Assembly: GCA_002205125.1 (NCBI GenBank)
Contig: NIOE01000006.1
Span: forward strand, 471,065-535,064
Direction of reading: 5' to 3'
DNA: 64,000 bases
Origin: Roseateles noduli
GTDB taxonomy: Bacteria; Pseudomonadota; Gammaproteobacteria; Burkholderiales; Burkholderiaceae_C
The number at the start of each line of letters is the position of its first letter. Positions within the stretch are counted from its first letter, which is position 1. Shown here piece by piece: positions 24,466-40,606 of this stretch. Both the position numbers and the translations under genes were made by a program. Below the pieces are notes generated by a model. The model was not told the origin of the DNA and made no database searches. It saw only the letters and a list, made by a program, of their open reading frames with translations.

Positions 24466-26757
24466 TTACTTCTTCAGCGCCCAGACGTTGGTCTGGACCG
24501 TGTCGGCACCGATCTGCGCGGCCGTGTTCACGTCGGCCGACTGCTTCTGCGTGTAGTTGGCCGGGGCCTTCCACGCGTGGTTGATGGTGCGCACCGAGTC
24601 GAAGTGGGTGTCGGCGCTGCCGGCGTACTCAGGCAGGTTGAGGATGTTGGCGGCGATGAACTTCTCGGTGTACTTCGAACGGTTCATGTAGGACGCGTCC
24701 ACCGCCGGGTCGGCGAGCTGGAACATGTTCTGCAGCGTGCGCACGAACGAGAAGTGGCTGTAGGCGTCGCCGTCGGACACGCCCTTGGGCGCGTCGGCCT
24801 GGTTGGTCAGGATGCCGAAGATGCTTTCGCCGTGACCGCGGTTGCCCTTGGTGTAGTTGTTGACGGAGCTGTCGACCGTGACCGCGCCGGTCTTGGCGTC
24901 GACGACCACCGGCTTGGACACCGCGCTGTTGGACACGTTCCAGCCGCAGCACGAGTTGAAGCCCGAGGTGGCGTTGCCTTCGTCGAACATCAGCACGATG
25001 GCGACGCGCTTGGCCGGGTTCTTCCACAGCGCCGAGGCCTGGATCTTCTTCACCAGCGCGTCGACGTAGTTGTCGCCGCGCGTGATGATGTTGGCCGCCG
25101 AGGTCTGTGCGACGTTGTTGGACACGCTGCCGCAGTCGCTGGCCGTGGCGGCGGTGCCGTCGGTCAGCTTGCCGATGACGCTGATGCCGTGCATGTCGTC
25201 GCACTGGTCGGGGACCAGGAAGTTCAGCGTGCCCACCTTGTTGGAGGCCAGGTCGGTGCCGAGCTGGTCGACGTCGTAGTTGGCCGGCACGGCGTAGGCG
25301 GTGCCCTTCTTCATGTTGGCGTCCCACTGGCCGCCGCCCATGGTGCGGTTGCTGTACTTGAACTCCGGCGCGCTGCGGACGTTCTGGTAGGCCATGCCCG
25401 GGTGGTGCTTGGTCTTGTACAGGCCGGCGGGCATCGGCAGCGTCAGGCCGGCGTTGCCGACGGCCGCCGTGTTGCTGTTCAGCGTGCCGGGTGCGTAGAC
25501 GTTGTCGACGGCGGTGACGGCGGCGTCGGCCACGGAGTCGGTGCGGAAGTCCTGGCCCGGGTTCATCGACTCGCTGTAGGTGCGCCAGGTCATGCCGGCA
25601 GCCGTGATCGCGTTGAACAGGTTGGGCTTGCCGACGATGTTGTGGTTGACCGCGGCGGTCTGCGTGCAGCTGGCCGTGAACGGCGAGCTCGCCAGACCCG
25701 GCTGGGTCTTGTCGGGCAGCGGCAGATCGGTGACCGCATTGGCGCCGGTAGCGTCGCAGTTCCACTGGCTGTCGTCGGTGATGCCGAAGTCGTCGGCGCC
25801 GCCCAGGGCGGTGTAGTTCGGCTCGGACGGGTTGCCGGTGGCGTAGTAGCTGGTCAGCTGGTTGCCGGACGCGAGCAGCGCGTTGATCTTGGGCGCCCAC
25901 GGCGAGCCCTTGATCGACAGCGTGGCCTTGTTCTCCAGCATCACGATGAAGATGTGGTCGTAGCGCGGCACGCCTTCGAGCGCGAACGCGGCCTGCTGCG
26001 ATTGCGCGAAGGTGATCTTCGTGCGTGCGTCGGTGCCGGTGGGCGCGGTGGCGGTGCTCACGTTGGCGGCGCCGGCCAGGCGCGGATCGCCGCCCGGGGT
26101 CGCGAGCGCGTCGGGGTACATGTCGCCGCGGTCCAGCTTGGTGATCGCGTAGGTGAAGCGGTTGTCCAGGGCCTTGGACTCGGCCAGCATGGCGGGCTGC
26201 TCGGCGCCGGTGACGGTGTTCACGTCGGCCAGCACATTGGCCAGCGACACGCCGATGCGGGTGGCGACGGTCTGCTTCTCGACGGCGTAGTTGGTGCCGT
26301 TGGCTTCGACCAGGCGCTGCACTTCCGACGACAGCGGGCTGATGACGACGTTGCCGGCCTGCTCCATGACCTGGTCCAGCGACGCGCGCAGCACGTCGCG
26401 GCTGGCGACCTTGGCGCCGGTGGACAGGGTGGCGTCGGTGCCGATGTCGGCGATCAGCGCGGCGTTGGCCGGCATCGTCAGCGAGAAGTGGCCCTTGGCG
26501 TCGGTGACGACGGCGTTCTCGGTGGTGTCGCAGACGCCGTTGACGTTGGTGTCGACGCAGACCTTGGCGCCGACGTAGTAGGCGGGATCGATCTTCGGGT
26601 CAGTCGCGCTGCCGGCGGTGAAGCTGGTCGCGGTGACGACGCCGTTGATGGTGACGCTGGGCGTCTGGGTGTCGCTGTCGGAGCCGCAGGCCGCCAGGAT
26701 GGCGGCGGCAACGAGGGTGAGCGAGGCGTTCAGCGCGGTGGATTTGCTGTGTCGCAT
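24466..26757 (-). CDS. Secreted/lipoprotein phosphoesterase (phospholipase C/acid phosphatase family)
   Basis: A 763-residue protein with a lipobox signal (LVAAAILAACGSDSD). Residues ~30-95 form a small module with a Ca-binding-like VDTNVNGVCDTTE loop. The catalytic region begins with YDHIFIVMLENKA (phosphoesterase family metal/nucleophile strand) and continues with PNYTALGGADDFG, a CDDMHG loop and IVLMFDEGNATSGFNSCCGW with metal-binding Asp/Glu. C-terminal NYTKGNRGHGESIFGIL and DGDAYSHFSFVRTLQNMFQL also match the family. Likely role: release of phosphate from extracellular phosphoesters. Multiple cysteines fit an exported enzyme. First gene of the minus-strand lipoprotein run. Confidence 0.88.
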   Translation of the reverse strand: MRHSKSTALNASLTLVAAAILAACGSDSDTQTPSVTINGVVTATSFTAGSATDPKIDPAYYVGAKVCVDTNVNGVCDTTENAVVTDAKGHFSLTMPANAALIADIGTDATLSTGAKVASRDVLRASLDQVMEQAGNVVISPLSSEVQRLVEANGTNYAVEKQTVATRIGVSLANVLADVNTVTGAEQPAMLAESKALDNRFTYAITKLDRGDMYPDALATPGGDPRLAGAANVSTATAPTGTDARTKITFAQSQQAAFALEGVPRYDHIFIVMLENKATLSIKGSPWAPKINALLASGNQLTSYYATGNPSEPNYTALGGADDFGITDDSQWNCDATGANAVTDLPLPDKTQPGLASSPFTASCTQTAAVNHNIVGKPNLFNAITAAGMTWRTYSESMNPGQDFRTDSVADAAVTAVDNVYAPGTLNSNTAAVGNAGLTLPMPAGLYKTKHHPGMAYQNVRSAPEFKYSNRTMGGGQWDANMKKGTAYAVPANYDVDQLGTDLASNKVGTLNFLVPDQCDDMHGISVIGKLTDGTAATASDCGSVSNNVAQTSAANIITRGDNYVDALVKKIQASALWKNPAKRVAIVLMFDEGNATSGFNSCCGWNVSNSAVSKPVVVDAKTGAVTVDSSVNNYTKGNRGHGESIFGILTNQADAPKGVSDGDAYSHFSFVRTLQNMFQLADPAVDASYMNRSKYTEKFIAANILNLPEYAGSADTHFDSVRTINHAWKAPANYTQKQSADVNTAAQIGADTVQTNVWALKK

Positions 26758-27047
26758 GGGAGTCCTGGAGTGGTGGCGATTGCTGTGCTCGAAGGCTCCG
26801 GGAGGAGACCGTTCGAAACGCCGCGCACTCTAGAAATCACGCATGACGGATCCGTGTCACTCGTCGTCAAGGCCGCGTGAGGACCCTTGCGCCGCAAGGG
26901 CTCGCGTGTTTCGCAAAGTTACGTGAAGCGATGCGCACGCTTGAAATGGAATGAAGGTCGCACGCGGCTTGGCGAGGCCGCAACGAAGTCGAACACCCTT
27001 TGAGGGTCTAGGCGTCGCGCGTAGCACTCTCGGCCCTCATTGGTTTG
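26758..27047. other. Divergent intergenic region
   Basis: Upstream region of the phosphoesterase gene (minus) and of hipB (plus). It holds a small hairpin CCCTTGC/GCAAGGG at 26884-26900 and TGAC-containing half sites near 26840-26870 that do not match a Pho box. Otherwise nothing is recognised before the hipB operator. Confidence 0.4.
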
Positions 27048-27099
27048 ATGTTCACCATTTTGGACAAAATTACCTAAAAATGTCTAAAATGATGAACAT
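27048..27099. promoter_or_regulatory. Inverted-repeat operator of the hipBA operon
   Basis: Left arm ATGTTCACCATTTTGGACA (27048-27066) and the reverse complement of the right arm (27081-27099), ATGTTCATCATTTTAGACA, match at 17 of 19 positions, with a 14-base AT-rich spacer. The right arm covers the first possible hipB start codons. This is the arrangement of an autorepressor site bound by a HipB dimer pair. Binding is inference. Confidence 0.75.
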
Positions 27100-27472
27100 G
27101 CCAAGCAAGCCGCCGACCGTGTTCCCGCAGGAGCAGCGCATGCTTGCCCGTCTGGGCGAGCGGATCAAGCTTGCCCGGTTGCGGCGCAAATTCAGCAGCG
27201 CAACGGTCTCTGCGCGGGCGGGCATATCGCGCACCACGCTCTACAAAGTGGAGGCGGGTGATGCGGGGGTGACGCTGGGAACCTATCTCCGCGTGCTCGC
27301 GGCATTGGGGTTGTCGGGTGACTTCGACAGGCTGGCAGCAGACGACCACGTCGGTCGGCGTCTGCAGGACCTCGGACTCGAACCCAAACTTCCTGCGCCT
27401 CGATCACGACCCAGTCGGGCGAACGCAAAGAATGCGGCGGACGCCAAGGAATCGAACGGGGAAACCTCATGA
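27080..27472 (+). CDS. hipB: HipB-type XRE antitoxin/repressor
   Basis: A protein of up to 130 residues with one XRE helix-turn-helix domain: LGERIKLARLRRKFSSATVSARAGISRTTLYKVEAGDAGVTLGTYLRVLAALGL. The tail is charged (RPSRANAKNAADAKES). The gene overlaps the hipA start in ATGA. Several in-frame ATGs are possible: 27080, 27098 (begins MPSKPPTVFP) and 27140, the last having AGGAG six bases upstream. Because the first codons lie within the operator arm, the 27098 or 27140 start may be the true one. It should bind HipA and repress its own operon. Confidence 0.88.
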   Translation: MSKMMNMPSKPPTVFPQEQRMLARLGERIKLARLRRKFSSATVSARAGISRTTLYKVEAGDAGVTLGTYLRVLAALGLSGDFDRLAADDHVGRRLQDLGLEPKLPAPRSRPSRANAKNAADAKESNGETS

Positions 27473-28728
27473 AGCAATACGACGAGGCGTTGGAGGTCTG
27501 GCTGGACTGCGACCTCGGACCGGCTGTGCAGGTCGGCGTGCTGTCCCAGGATCGTGGGCAGGTGAGGTTTCGCTATCAGGAAGCGTGGATCACGGACGCC
27601 AGGGCCTTCTCTCTGGATCTGCGGTTGGATCTTGACGAGGGGACGTTCTATCCGAAGCCCGAGGCGGGCAACTTCGGCATCTTCCTGGATTCGTCGCCGG
27701 ACCGCTGGGGCCAGACGCTCATGAAGCGACGTGAGGCATTGCAAGCCAAAGATGAGCGGCGCGCGGCGCGGACGCTCCACGCCTGGGACTTCCTTATCGG
27801 TGTGCAAGACCTGACTCGCCAGGGCGCGTTGCGCTTCAGGCGGGTGGGGGAGAAGGACTTTCTGGACAATGACACGCGGGCGGCACCGCCTGTCACGACG
27901 CTGCGCGAGCTGGAGGGGGTGGCGATGTCGCTGACCAGTCGGCGCATCGACGACCTCGACGCCCTGCGGCGCTGGCTCGCGGTGTTGGTGGCACCGGGTG
28001 CATCGTTGGGAGGGGCGAGGCCGAAAGCCAATTTCACCGATGTCGACGGATCGCTGTGGATCGGAAAATTCCCCGCACGGGATGATGATCGTGACATCGG
28101 GGCTTGGGAGCAAGTGATCCATGCGTTGGCGCTCAAGGCCGGCATCGACGTTCCTCCAGCCAAGCTGCTGCGCCTGAACAACGACTTCCAGACTTTCTGC
28201 GTGCAACGCTTCGACCGGGTCGATGGGGTGCGCCGCTTCTACGCTTCTGCGATGACCTTGCTGGACAAGGACCAGAGCGAGGGATCGAGCTATCTGGAGT
28301 TGGCCCAACTCATCCGCACCCGAGGAGTGGCCGCGTATGTCGAAAGCGACCTTGAGCAGCTTTTCCGGCGTGTGGCTTTCAACGTGGCCGTGGGCAACCG
28401 CGACGATCACTTGCGCAACCACGGTTTCCTGATGAGCCAGGACGGTTGGCGCCTGGCACCGGCCTTTGACGTGAACCCGAATGTCGACAAAGCGGACCAT
28501 GTGCTCAACATCGATGATGTCGACAACCGGCCAAGCATCGAGACGGTCAGGAACACGGCGACGTTCTATGGCCTGTCCGAAACGCGGGGTAGTGTGCTCA
28601 TCGAAGAAGTGATGGCGGTGGTCGATGACTGGCGCACGGAAGCGCGACGCGCTCGTATTGCAGCAGCGGACATCGAAGTGACGGCGGCGGCGTTCTCCGC
28701 TCACGCAGAGTACCGGGATCAACGATGA
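27469..28728 (+). CDS. hipA: HipA-family serine/threonine kinase toxin
   Basis: A 419-residue HipA-domain kinase. The N-terminal subdomain has FYPKPEAGNFGIFLDSSPDRWG. The Gly-rich loop APGASLGGARPK (residues ~175-186; Ser179 corresponds to the autophosphorylated loop Ser of E. coli HipA) is followed by WIGKFPARDD (Lys binding ATP), CVQRFDRV, the catalytic NRDDHLRNHG (Asn310-Asp313) and metal-binding APAFDVNPN. All kinase residues are intact, so it is probably active. Known HipA kinases phosphorylate aminoacyl-tRNA synthetases such as GltX and cause growth arrest/persistence. It is translationally coupled to hipB and converges on malG with a 12-base gap. Confidence 0.92.
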   Translation: MKQYDEALEVWLDCDLGPAVQVGVLSQDRGQVRFRYQEAWITDARAFSLDLRLDLDEGTFYPKPEAGNFGIFLDSSPDRWGQTLMKRREALQAKDERRAARTLHAWDFLIGVQDLTRQGALRFRRVGEKDFLDNDTRAAPPVTTLRELEGVAMSLTSRRIDDLDALRRWLAVLVAPGASLGGARPKANFTDVDGSLWIGKFPARDDDRDIGAWEQVIHALALKAGIDVPPAKLLRLNNDFQTFCVQRFDRVDGVRRFYASAMTLLDKDQSEGSSYLELAQLIRTRGVAAYVESDLEQLFRRVAFNVAVGNRDDHLRNHGFLMSQDGWRLAPAFDVNPNVDKADHVLNIDDVDNRPSIETVRNTATFYGLSETRGSVLIEEVMAVVDDWRTEARRARIAAADIEVTAAAFSAHAEYRDQR

Positions 28729-28740
28729 CGTGCGGGCTTT

Positions 28741-29631
<891 letters not shown>

Positions 29632-29662
29632 GTCGTGTCCTTGTCCGTCGATGCCCGCCGCG

Positions 29663-31327
29663 TCAGCGGTTGGCGTTGCGCATGAGGCGCAGGTTGAGCA
29701 GCGACATCCCTGCCACCAGCACGAAGATCAGCGTGGAGATCGCGGCCGCGAGCCCGAAGTCGGTGCCCGAATCGCGGAAGGCGATCCGGTAGGTGTAGCT
29801 GACCAGGATGTCGGTCTGCCCCGCCGGGATCTTGGTGGACAGGTAGTCCGGCCGCCCGTCGGTCAGCAGCGCGATCAGCACGAAGTTGTTGAAGTTGAAC
29901 GCGAAGGCCGAGACCAGCAGCGGCGACAGCGGCTTGATGATCAGCGGCGCCGTGATCTTGAAGAAGTTGGTCAGCGGTCCCGCGCCCGCGAGCGCCGAGG
30001 CCTCGTACAGGTCGGAAGGGATCGCCTTCAGCAGCCCCGTGCACAGGATCATCACGTACGGATAGCCGAGCCACACGTTGACGATCAGCAGCATCGTGCG
30101 CGCCAGCGACGGGTCCGCGAACCACGCCGGCCGCACGCCGAAGAGCGCGTCCAGGATCGCGTTGATCTCGCCGAAGTTCTGGTTGAACAGGCCCTTGAAC
30201 ACGAGGATCGAGATGAAGCCCGGCACCGCGTAGGGCAGGAACAGCAGCGTGCGGTAGGTCGTGCGGTAGCGCAGGTCCTCCCAGTTCAGCAGCACCGCCA
30301 GCATCATGCCGATCGCCGTCGCGAAGACCACCGTCAGCAGCGAGAACACCACCGTCCAGCTGAAGATCGACAGGAAGGGGCCGCGGAACTCCGCGTCGAA
30401 CAGCATGCGCTTGTAGTTCTGCGCGCCGACCATGACCTTGTAGCCGGGCGCGAGGTGCGTGCCCGCCGCCGCGCCCTGGCCTTCGTAGTAGCCGGTGCTC
30501 GCGTCCGGGCGGAAGAGGGCGCCGTCGGCGACGCGCTTCAAGGCACCGTCGGACTGCTCCTCGAAGTGCGGACGGATCGGGCCGAACTCGCGCAGGCCGA
30601 GGTAGTGCAGCGTCGAGGCGTCGCCCGTGCCGCCGGTGGCCGCCGTGCCTCCGCTTTCACCCGGCAGCCGCAAACGCAGTTGCGCCAACGCCTGGCGGTG
30701 CTCCACCAGTTCCTTCAGCGAGAGTGCCGTGCCCAGCGTCGCGTCCGCCGGCCCGGTCGCCTGCATCGCGACGTCGACCGGCCTGGTGCCCTGGCGCAGC
30801 GCCAGCGGCGGCGACACGAACTGCGCCGTCCCGTTCGCCGGGTCGCGCAGCACCAGGCGGAAATCGCCGCCGGCGCCGTGCACGCTGTAGTCGCGCACGG
30901 CCTCCAGCGTTGTGTCGTGCTGGTCGAGCAGGAACTCGCGCACGCGCTCCTGGCTGAGCAGATGGGCCGACGAGTAGTTCGTGAAACCGATCTGCGTCGT
31001 GTACGCGAGCGGGAACGCGATGAACAGCAGCATCCCGGCCACGCCGGGGAAGAGGTAGCGATACGCGAAGCCGGCCTTGGACAGGTAGACGGCGAAGCCC
31101 GCGCCGAAGAGCAGCAGCACGCCGAACGCCCAGCTCGTCAGCCCGGCCGCGTACAGCATGAAGACGAGGTAGAGCGCCGCCAGCACGATGACGGCCATGG
31201 TCGGCCAGTACAGCGCCTTGGCGAGCCGGTCCAGGGCGCCGGGCGCCTGGCGTGTGTAGGGCTCGGACAGCGGCGAGCCCGGCAGTGTGGCGGCCAGCGT
31301 CGAGGTCGATGCGGTGGTGGCGTTCAT
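29663..31327 (-). CDS. malF: Maltodextrin ABC transporter permease MalF
   Basis: A 554-residue permease. Three N-terminal helices are followed by a large periplasmic insertion (about residues 120-330), as in E. coli MalF where this P2 loop contacts the binding protein. The membrane core follows with the EAA loop [25 protein letters not shown] and the C-terminal [13 protein letters not shown]. Longer than the E. coli protein (514), mainly through an N-terminal Ser/Thr-rich extension. The start overlaps the malE stop in ATGA, so it is coupled to malE. Confidence 0.95.
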   Translation of the reverse strand: MNATTASTSTLAATLPGSPLSEPYTRQAPGALDRLAKALYWPTMAVIVLAALYLVFMLYAAGLTSWAFGVLLLFGAGFAVYLSKAGFAYRYLFPGVAGMLLFIAFPLAYTTQIGFTNYSSAHLLSQERVREFLLDQHDTTLEAVRDYSVHGAGGDFRLVLRDPANGTAQFVSPPLALRQGTRPVDVAMQATGPADATLGTALSLKELVEHRQALAQLRLRLPGESGGTAATGGTGDASTLHYLGLREFGPIRPHFEEQSDGALKRVADGALFRPDASTGYYEGQGAAAGTHLAPGYKVMVGAQNYKRMLFDAEFRGPFLSIFSWTVVFSLLTVVFATAIGMMLAVLLNWEDLRYRTTYRTLLFLPYAVPGFISILVFKGLFNQNFGEINAILDALFGVRPAWFADPSLARTMLLIVNVWLGYPYVMILCTGLLKAIPSDLYEASALAGAGPLTNFFKITAPLIIKPLSPLLVSAFAFNFNNFVLIALLTDGRPDYLSTKIPAGQTDILVSYTYRIAFRDSGTDFGLAAAISTLIFVLVAGMSLLNLRLMRNANR

Positions 31328-32510
31328 TGCTTGAGCAGCATCCGGCCCGACGCGCCGTCCAGCGCGTCCTTGGGGCTTTGCAGGCCGTTGGTGATCGCCT
31401 CCAGCGCCGCGTCCATCGCGGTCCAGAATCGTCCCACCTCGGGGATGTTGGGAATGGCCTCGCCGGCGCGGGCGTTCTCCATGCTGGCGCGGATCAGCGG
31501 GTTCACCGACAGCTGCTGGTAGAAAGCCTTGTTGGCAGGCACGCCGATGGGCACGTCGGCGTCGAGCACTTGCAGCGACGCAGGCCGCATCAGGTGGCGC
31601 TCGATGAACTCGCGGGCGAGGTCCTTGTTCTTCGACGGCGCCGAGATCATGCAGCCCAGCACGCCGACGAAGGGTTTGGACGGCTTGCCCGCGACCACCG
31701 CGGGAATCGGCGCGACGCCGATGTCGATGCCGGCCTTGCGCGCGTTCTCCCAGGCCCAGGGGCCGGAGATCATCATCGCCACCTCGCCGCGCGCGAAGCC
31801 CGATTCCATCTCGGAATAACGCGCGCCGCGCGGCATCACGCCTTCCGTGATGAGACGTTCCAACATCCGGCCCGCTGCCAGCGCCCCGTCGTTGTTGACG
31901 TCGACCTGGCGCGCGTCGAATTCGCCCTGCGCGTCACGTCCGAAGATCACGCCGCCGGCGCCCGCGAAGATCGGCCAGGTGAAGAAGCTCTTGTTGTAGT
32001 CCCACAGGATCGCGTGCTTGCCGCGCTGGCGCAGCTGCCTGTCGACGGCGATCAGGTCGTCCCAGGTCGCGGGCGGCTTGCTCACCAGCGCCTTGTTGTA
32101 GATCAGGCCGGTCGTCTCGATCGCGATCGGGTAGCCCCACAGGCGGCCCTGGTAGCGGAAGGCCTGCCACGCGGCGGGCTCGACCTCGTCGTAGAGCGCC
32201 TTGCGCGGCTGCACCGGCGTGAGCAGCCCGGCCTTCGCCCACTCGCCCACGCGATCGTGCGGCCAGCAGAAGACGTCCGGCCCCTTGCCGGCGCCGGCGG
32301 CCTGCGTGTACTTCTCGGGCGCGTCGACCGGATGCTCGACCACGACCTTCACGCCGGACTCGCGCTCGAACGCGTCGCCGACCTTCTGCAGGCCGTTGTA
32401 GGCCTTGTCGCCGTTGATCCAGACGAGCAGCTTGGGCTGCGTCTGCGCCGCGACCTTCTCGCAGCCGCAGAGCAGCGCGATCGCGGCCAGGATGGCGAGT
32501 GCGCCGCGCG

Positions 32511-32514
<4 letters not shown>
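31324..32514 (-). CDS. malE: Maltose/maltodextrin-binding periplasmic protein MalE
   Basis: A 396-residue substrate-binding protein. The signal region [24 protein letters not shown] could be cleaved as a normal signal peptide after VAAQ, or at the LLCGC as a lipoprotein. The mature start [31 protein letters not shown] is characteristic of MalE, as are [43 protein letters not shown] and [10 protein letters not shown]. It overlaps malK and malF by four bases each. It delivers maltose/maltodextrins to MalFGK2. Confidence 0.95.
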
Positions 32515-33611
<1,097 letters not shown>

Positions 33612-33737
33612 GGGTTGTCTCCTTGTTTGTAGAGAATATACATGCCTGATTGGCGATTCACAACGCGACTCACCCTGAGTGACTCGTCTTGAATCACGTC
33701 AAATCAATGACTTGGGATCAAACACGGGATAACCCGA

Positions 33738-33752
33738 TGTAGTGAAACTACA
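33738..33752. promoter_or_regulatory. Dyad operator-like site between malK and glgP
   Basis: Perfect inverted repeat TGTAGT-GAA-ACTACA in the divergent control region, 34 bases before the glgP start. The inner part (TAGTGAAACTA) fits the T-N-GT-N3-AC-N-A pattern of FadR-type GntR regulators; the actual regulator is not in this window. Confidence 0.55.
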
Positions 33753-33757
33753 GAATT

Positions 33758-33770
33758 TGAAAGCGCTTGA
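33758..33770. promoter_or_regulatory. LacI-type operator-like dyad before glgP
   Basis: TGAAAGCGCTTGA, with a perfect 8-bp core AAGCGCTT and a central CG step as in LacI/GalR family operators, 15 bases before the glgP start. Together with the adjacent dyad it suggests sugar-dependent control of both operons. Confidence 0.5.
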
Positions 33771-33785
33771 GGGATACTTGTCGTC

Positions 33786-36296
<2,511 letters not shown>

Positions 36297-36320
36297 CGCG
36301 TTCACCGCGAGCCGCCTCCG

Positions 36321-38306
36321 ATGACGACGCTGCTGCCCGATGCCGACCTCGCGCTGCTCGCGCGCGGCGGGCATCCGCGCCCGTGGCTGTGGCTGGGCGC
36401 GCATCCCGTCGCGCTGACGGGCGAGTCCGGCTTCCGTTTCGCGGTGTGGGCGCCGCACGCGTCACGGGTCGCCGTCGTCGGCGACTTCAACGGCTGGTCG
36501 GGCGCCGCGCATCCGATGCGTCGCCGCGACGAGCACGACGCCGGCATCTGGGAAGTCTTCGTGCCGGGCGCGTCGCGCGGCCAGTTCTACAAGTACGAGG
36601 TCACCGGGCCGGACGGCACGGTGCTGCCGTTGAAGGCCGATCCCTACGCGTTCCGCGCGCAGTTGAGGCCGGACAACGCGAGCGTCGTCGAAGGGCTGCC
36701 CGCCGCGCATCCGTTGCCGCGGGACCGCGCCGCGCTCAACCGCCGCGACGCGCCGATCAGCGTGTATGAGGTCCACGCGATGTCGTGGCGTTCGAGTGCG
36801 TCGGGCGAGGGCGCCCACGCCCATGGCGGCGATGGCGGCGACGGCGGCGATGCCGACGCGAGGCCCGACTGGGACTTTCTCGCTCGCGAGCTCCCGTCGT
36901 ATGCGGCCGGGCTCGGCTTCACGCATGTGGAGCTGATGCCGATCACCGAATACCCGTTCGACGGCTCGTGGGGCTACCAGACGCTGGGCCTGCACGCGCC
37001 GACCGCGCGACTGGGCGCGCCGGACGGACTGCATCGTTTCGTCGATGCCTGCCATGCGGCGGGCCTGGGCGTGCTGCTCGACTTCGTGCCGGCGCATTTC
37101 CCCGAGGACCCGCATGGCCTGGCGAAATTCGACGGCACGCCGCTCTACGAATACGCCGACCCGCGCGAAGGCTGGCACCGCGACTGGCACACGCTGATCT
37201 ACGACTTCGGCAAACCGCAGGTGCAGCAGTTCCTGTGCGGCGCCGCGCTGTTCTGGGCCGAGCGTTACGGCATCGACGGCCTGCGCGTCGACGCGGTCGC
37301 GTCCATGCTGTATCGCGACTACTCGCGCCCTCAGGGCGAGTGGATCCCCAACATCCATGGCGGCACGGAGAACCTCGAAGCGATCGCGCTGTTCAAGCGC
37401 CTCAACGAGGTGCTCGGCTGCGAAGCGCCCGGCGTGATCACGATCGCCGAGGAGTCGACCGCGTTCCCGCTCGTGTCCGCGCCGACTTCGGTCGGCGGCC
37501 TGGGCTTCCACTACAAATGGAACATGGGCTGGATGAACGACACGCTGCACTACATGCGCGAGTTGCCCATCCACCGCTCGTGGCACCACGAGAAGATGAG
37601 CTTCGGCCTCGTCTATGCGTTCAGTGAGAACTTCCAGCTGCCGCTGTCGCACGACGAGGTCGTGCACGGGAAGGGATCGCTGCTGCGCAAGATGCCGGGT
37701 GGACCGGATGACGGGAGCGACGTCTCGCTTCATCGCGATTGGCAGCAATTCGCCCATCTGCGCGCGTACTTCGGCTTCATGTGGGCGCACCCGGGCAAGA
37801 AGCTGCTGTTCATGGGCCAGGAGTTCGCGCAGCGCGACGAGTGGAACTTCGAACGCGCGCTGCCTTGGGACCTGCTCGACGATCCGCGCCATGCCGGCGT
37901 GCAGCGGCTGATCGGCGACCTCAACCGGCTCTACCGCGACTGGCCCGCGCTGCACCGGCTCGACAGCGAGCGCGACGGTTTCGAGTGGCTGGTCAAGGAT
38001 GACCTGCAGCACTCGGTCCTGGCGTGGGTTCGCCGCGGCGGCGAAGGTGAAGAGCAGGGAAGTGTCGTCGCGGTCAGCCACTTCACGCCGATCACACGCG
38101 TCGGATACCGGCTGCCGTTGCCGCACGGCGGCCCGTGGCGCGTGGTGCTGAACACCGACGCGGCGATCTATGGCGGCAATGATGTCGCCGTCGACGGCGT
38201 CTTCGGCGCACCGGATCCGCTGCATCCGTTCACGGCACCGGACGACGACCCCGCCATCACCTTCACGCTGCCGCCGCTGGCGACGATCTTCCTGGTGCCG
38301 GCCTGA
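36321..38306 (+). CDS. glgB: 1,4-alpha-glucan branching enzyme
   Basis: A 661-residue GH13 branching enzyme. An N-terminal E-set (CBM48) domain with GESGFRFAVWAPHASRVAVVGDFNGW precedes the catalytic barrel: EVHAMSW, GVLLDFVPAHF, GLRVDAVASMLYRDY (Asp nucleophile), ITIAEESTAFP (Glu acid/base) and LPLSHDEVVHGKGSL. A Gly/Asp/His-rich insertion (about residues 165-180, GEGAHAHGGDGGDGGDADA) lies between the two, encoded by a short GC-rich repeat. It transfers alpha-1,4 chains to alpha-1,6 branches. Confidence 0.96.
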   Translation: MTTLLPDADLALLARGGHPRPWLWLGAHPVALTGESGFRFAVWAPHASRVAVVGDFNGWSGAAHPMRRRDEHDAGIWEVFVPGASRGQFYKYEVTGPDGTVLPLKADPYAFRAQLRPDNASVVEGLPAAHPLPRDRAALNRRDAPISVYEVHAMSWRSSASGEGAHAHGGDGGDGGDADARPDWDFLARELPSYAAGLGFTHVELMPITEYPFDGSWGYQTLGLHAPTARLGAPDGLHRFVDACHAAGLGVLLDFVPAHFPEDPHGLAKFDGTPLYEYADPREGWHRDWHTLIYDFGKPQVQQFLCGAALFWAERYGIDGLRVDAVASMLYRDYSRPQGEWIPNIHGGTENLEAIALFKRLNEVLGCEAPGVITIAEESTAFPLVSAPTSVGGLGFHYKWNMGWMNDTLHYMRELPIHRSWHHEKMSFGLVYAFSENFQLPLSHDEVVHGKGSLLRKMPGGPDDGSDVSLHRDWQQFAHLRAYFGFMWAHPGKKLLFMGQEFAQRDEWNFERALPWDLLDDPRHAGVQRLIGDLNRLYRDWPALHRLDSERDGFEWLVKDDLQHSVLAWVRRGGEGEEQGSVVAVSHFTPITRVGYRLPLPHGGPWRVVLNTDAAIYGGNDVAVDGVFGAPDPLHPFTAPDDDPAITFTLPPLATIFLVPA

Positions 38307-38346
38307 GCCGGCGACGATCTCTACCCACCTTCCCGCGACGTTTCGA

Positions 38347-40575
<2,229 letters not shown>

Positions 40576-40606
40576 TACTTCGAATACCGACCCCTCGAGC
40601 GACACC

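Noticed and set aside
26820..26880. Pho-box-like TGAC half sites upstream of the phosphoesterase
   Set aside because: Spacing is not the 11 bases of a Pho box and the AT-rich linkers are missing.
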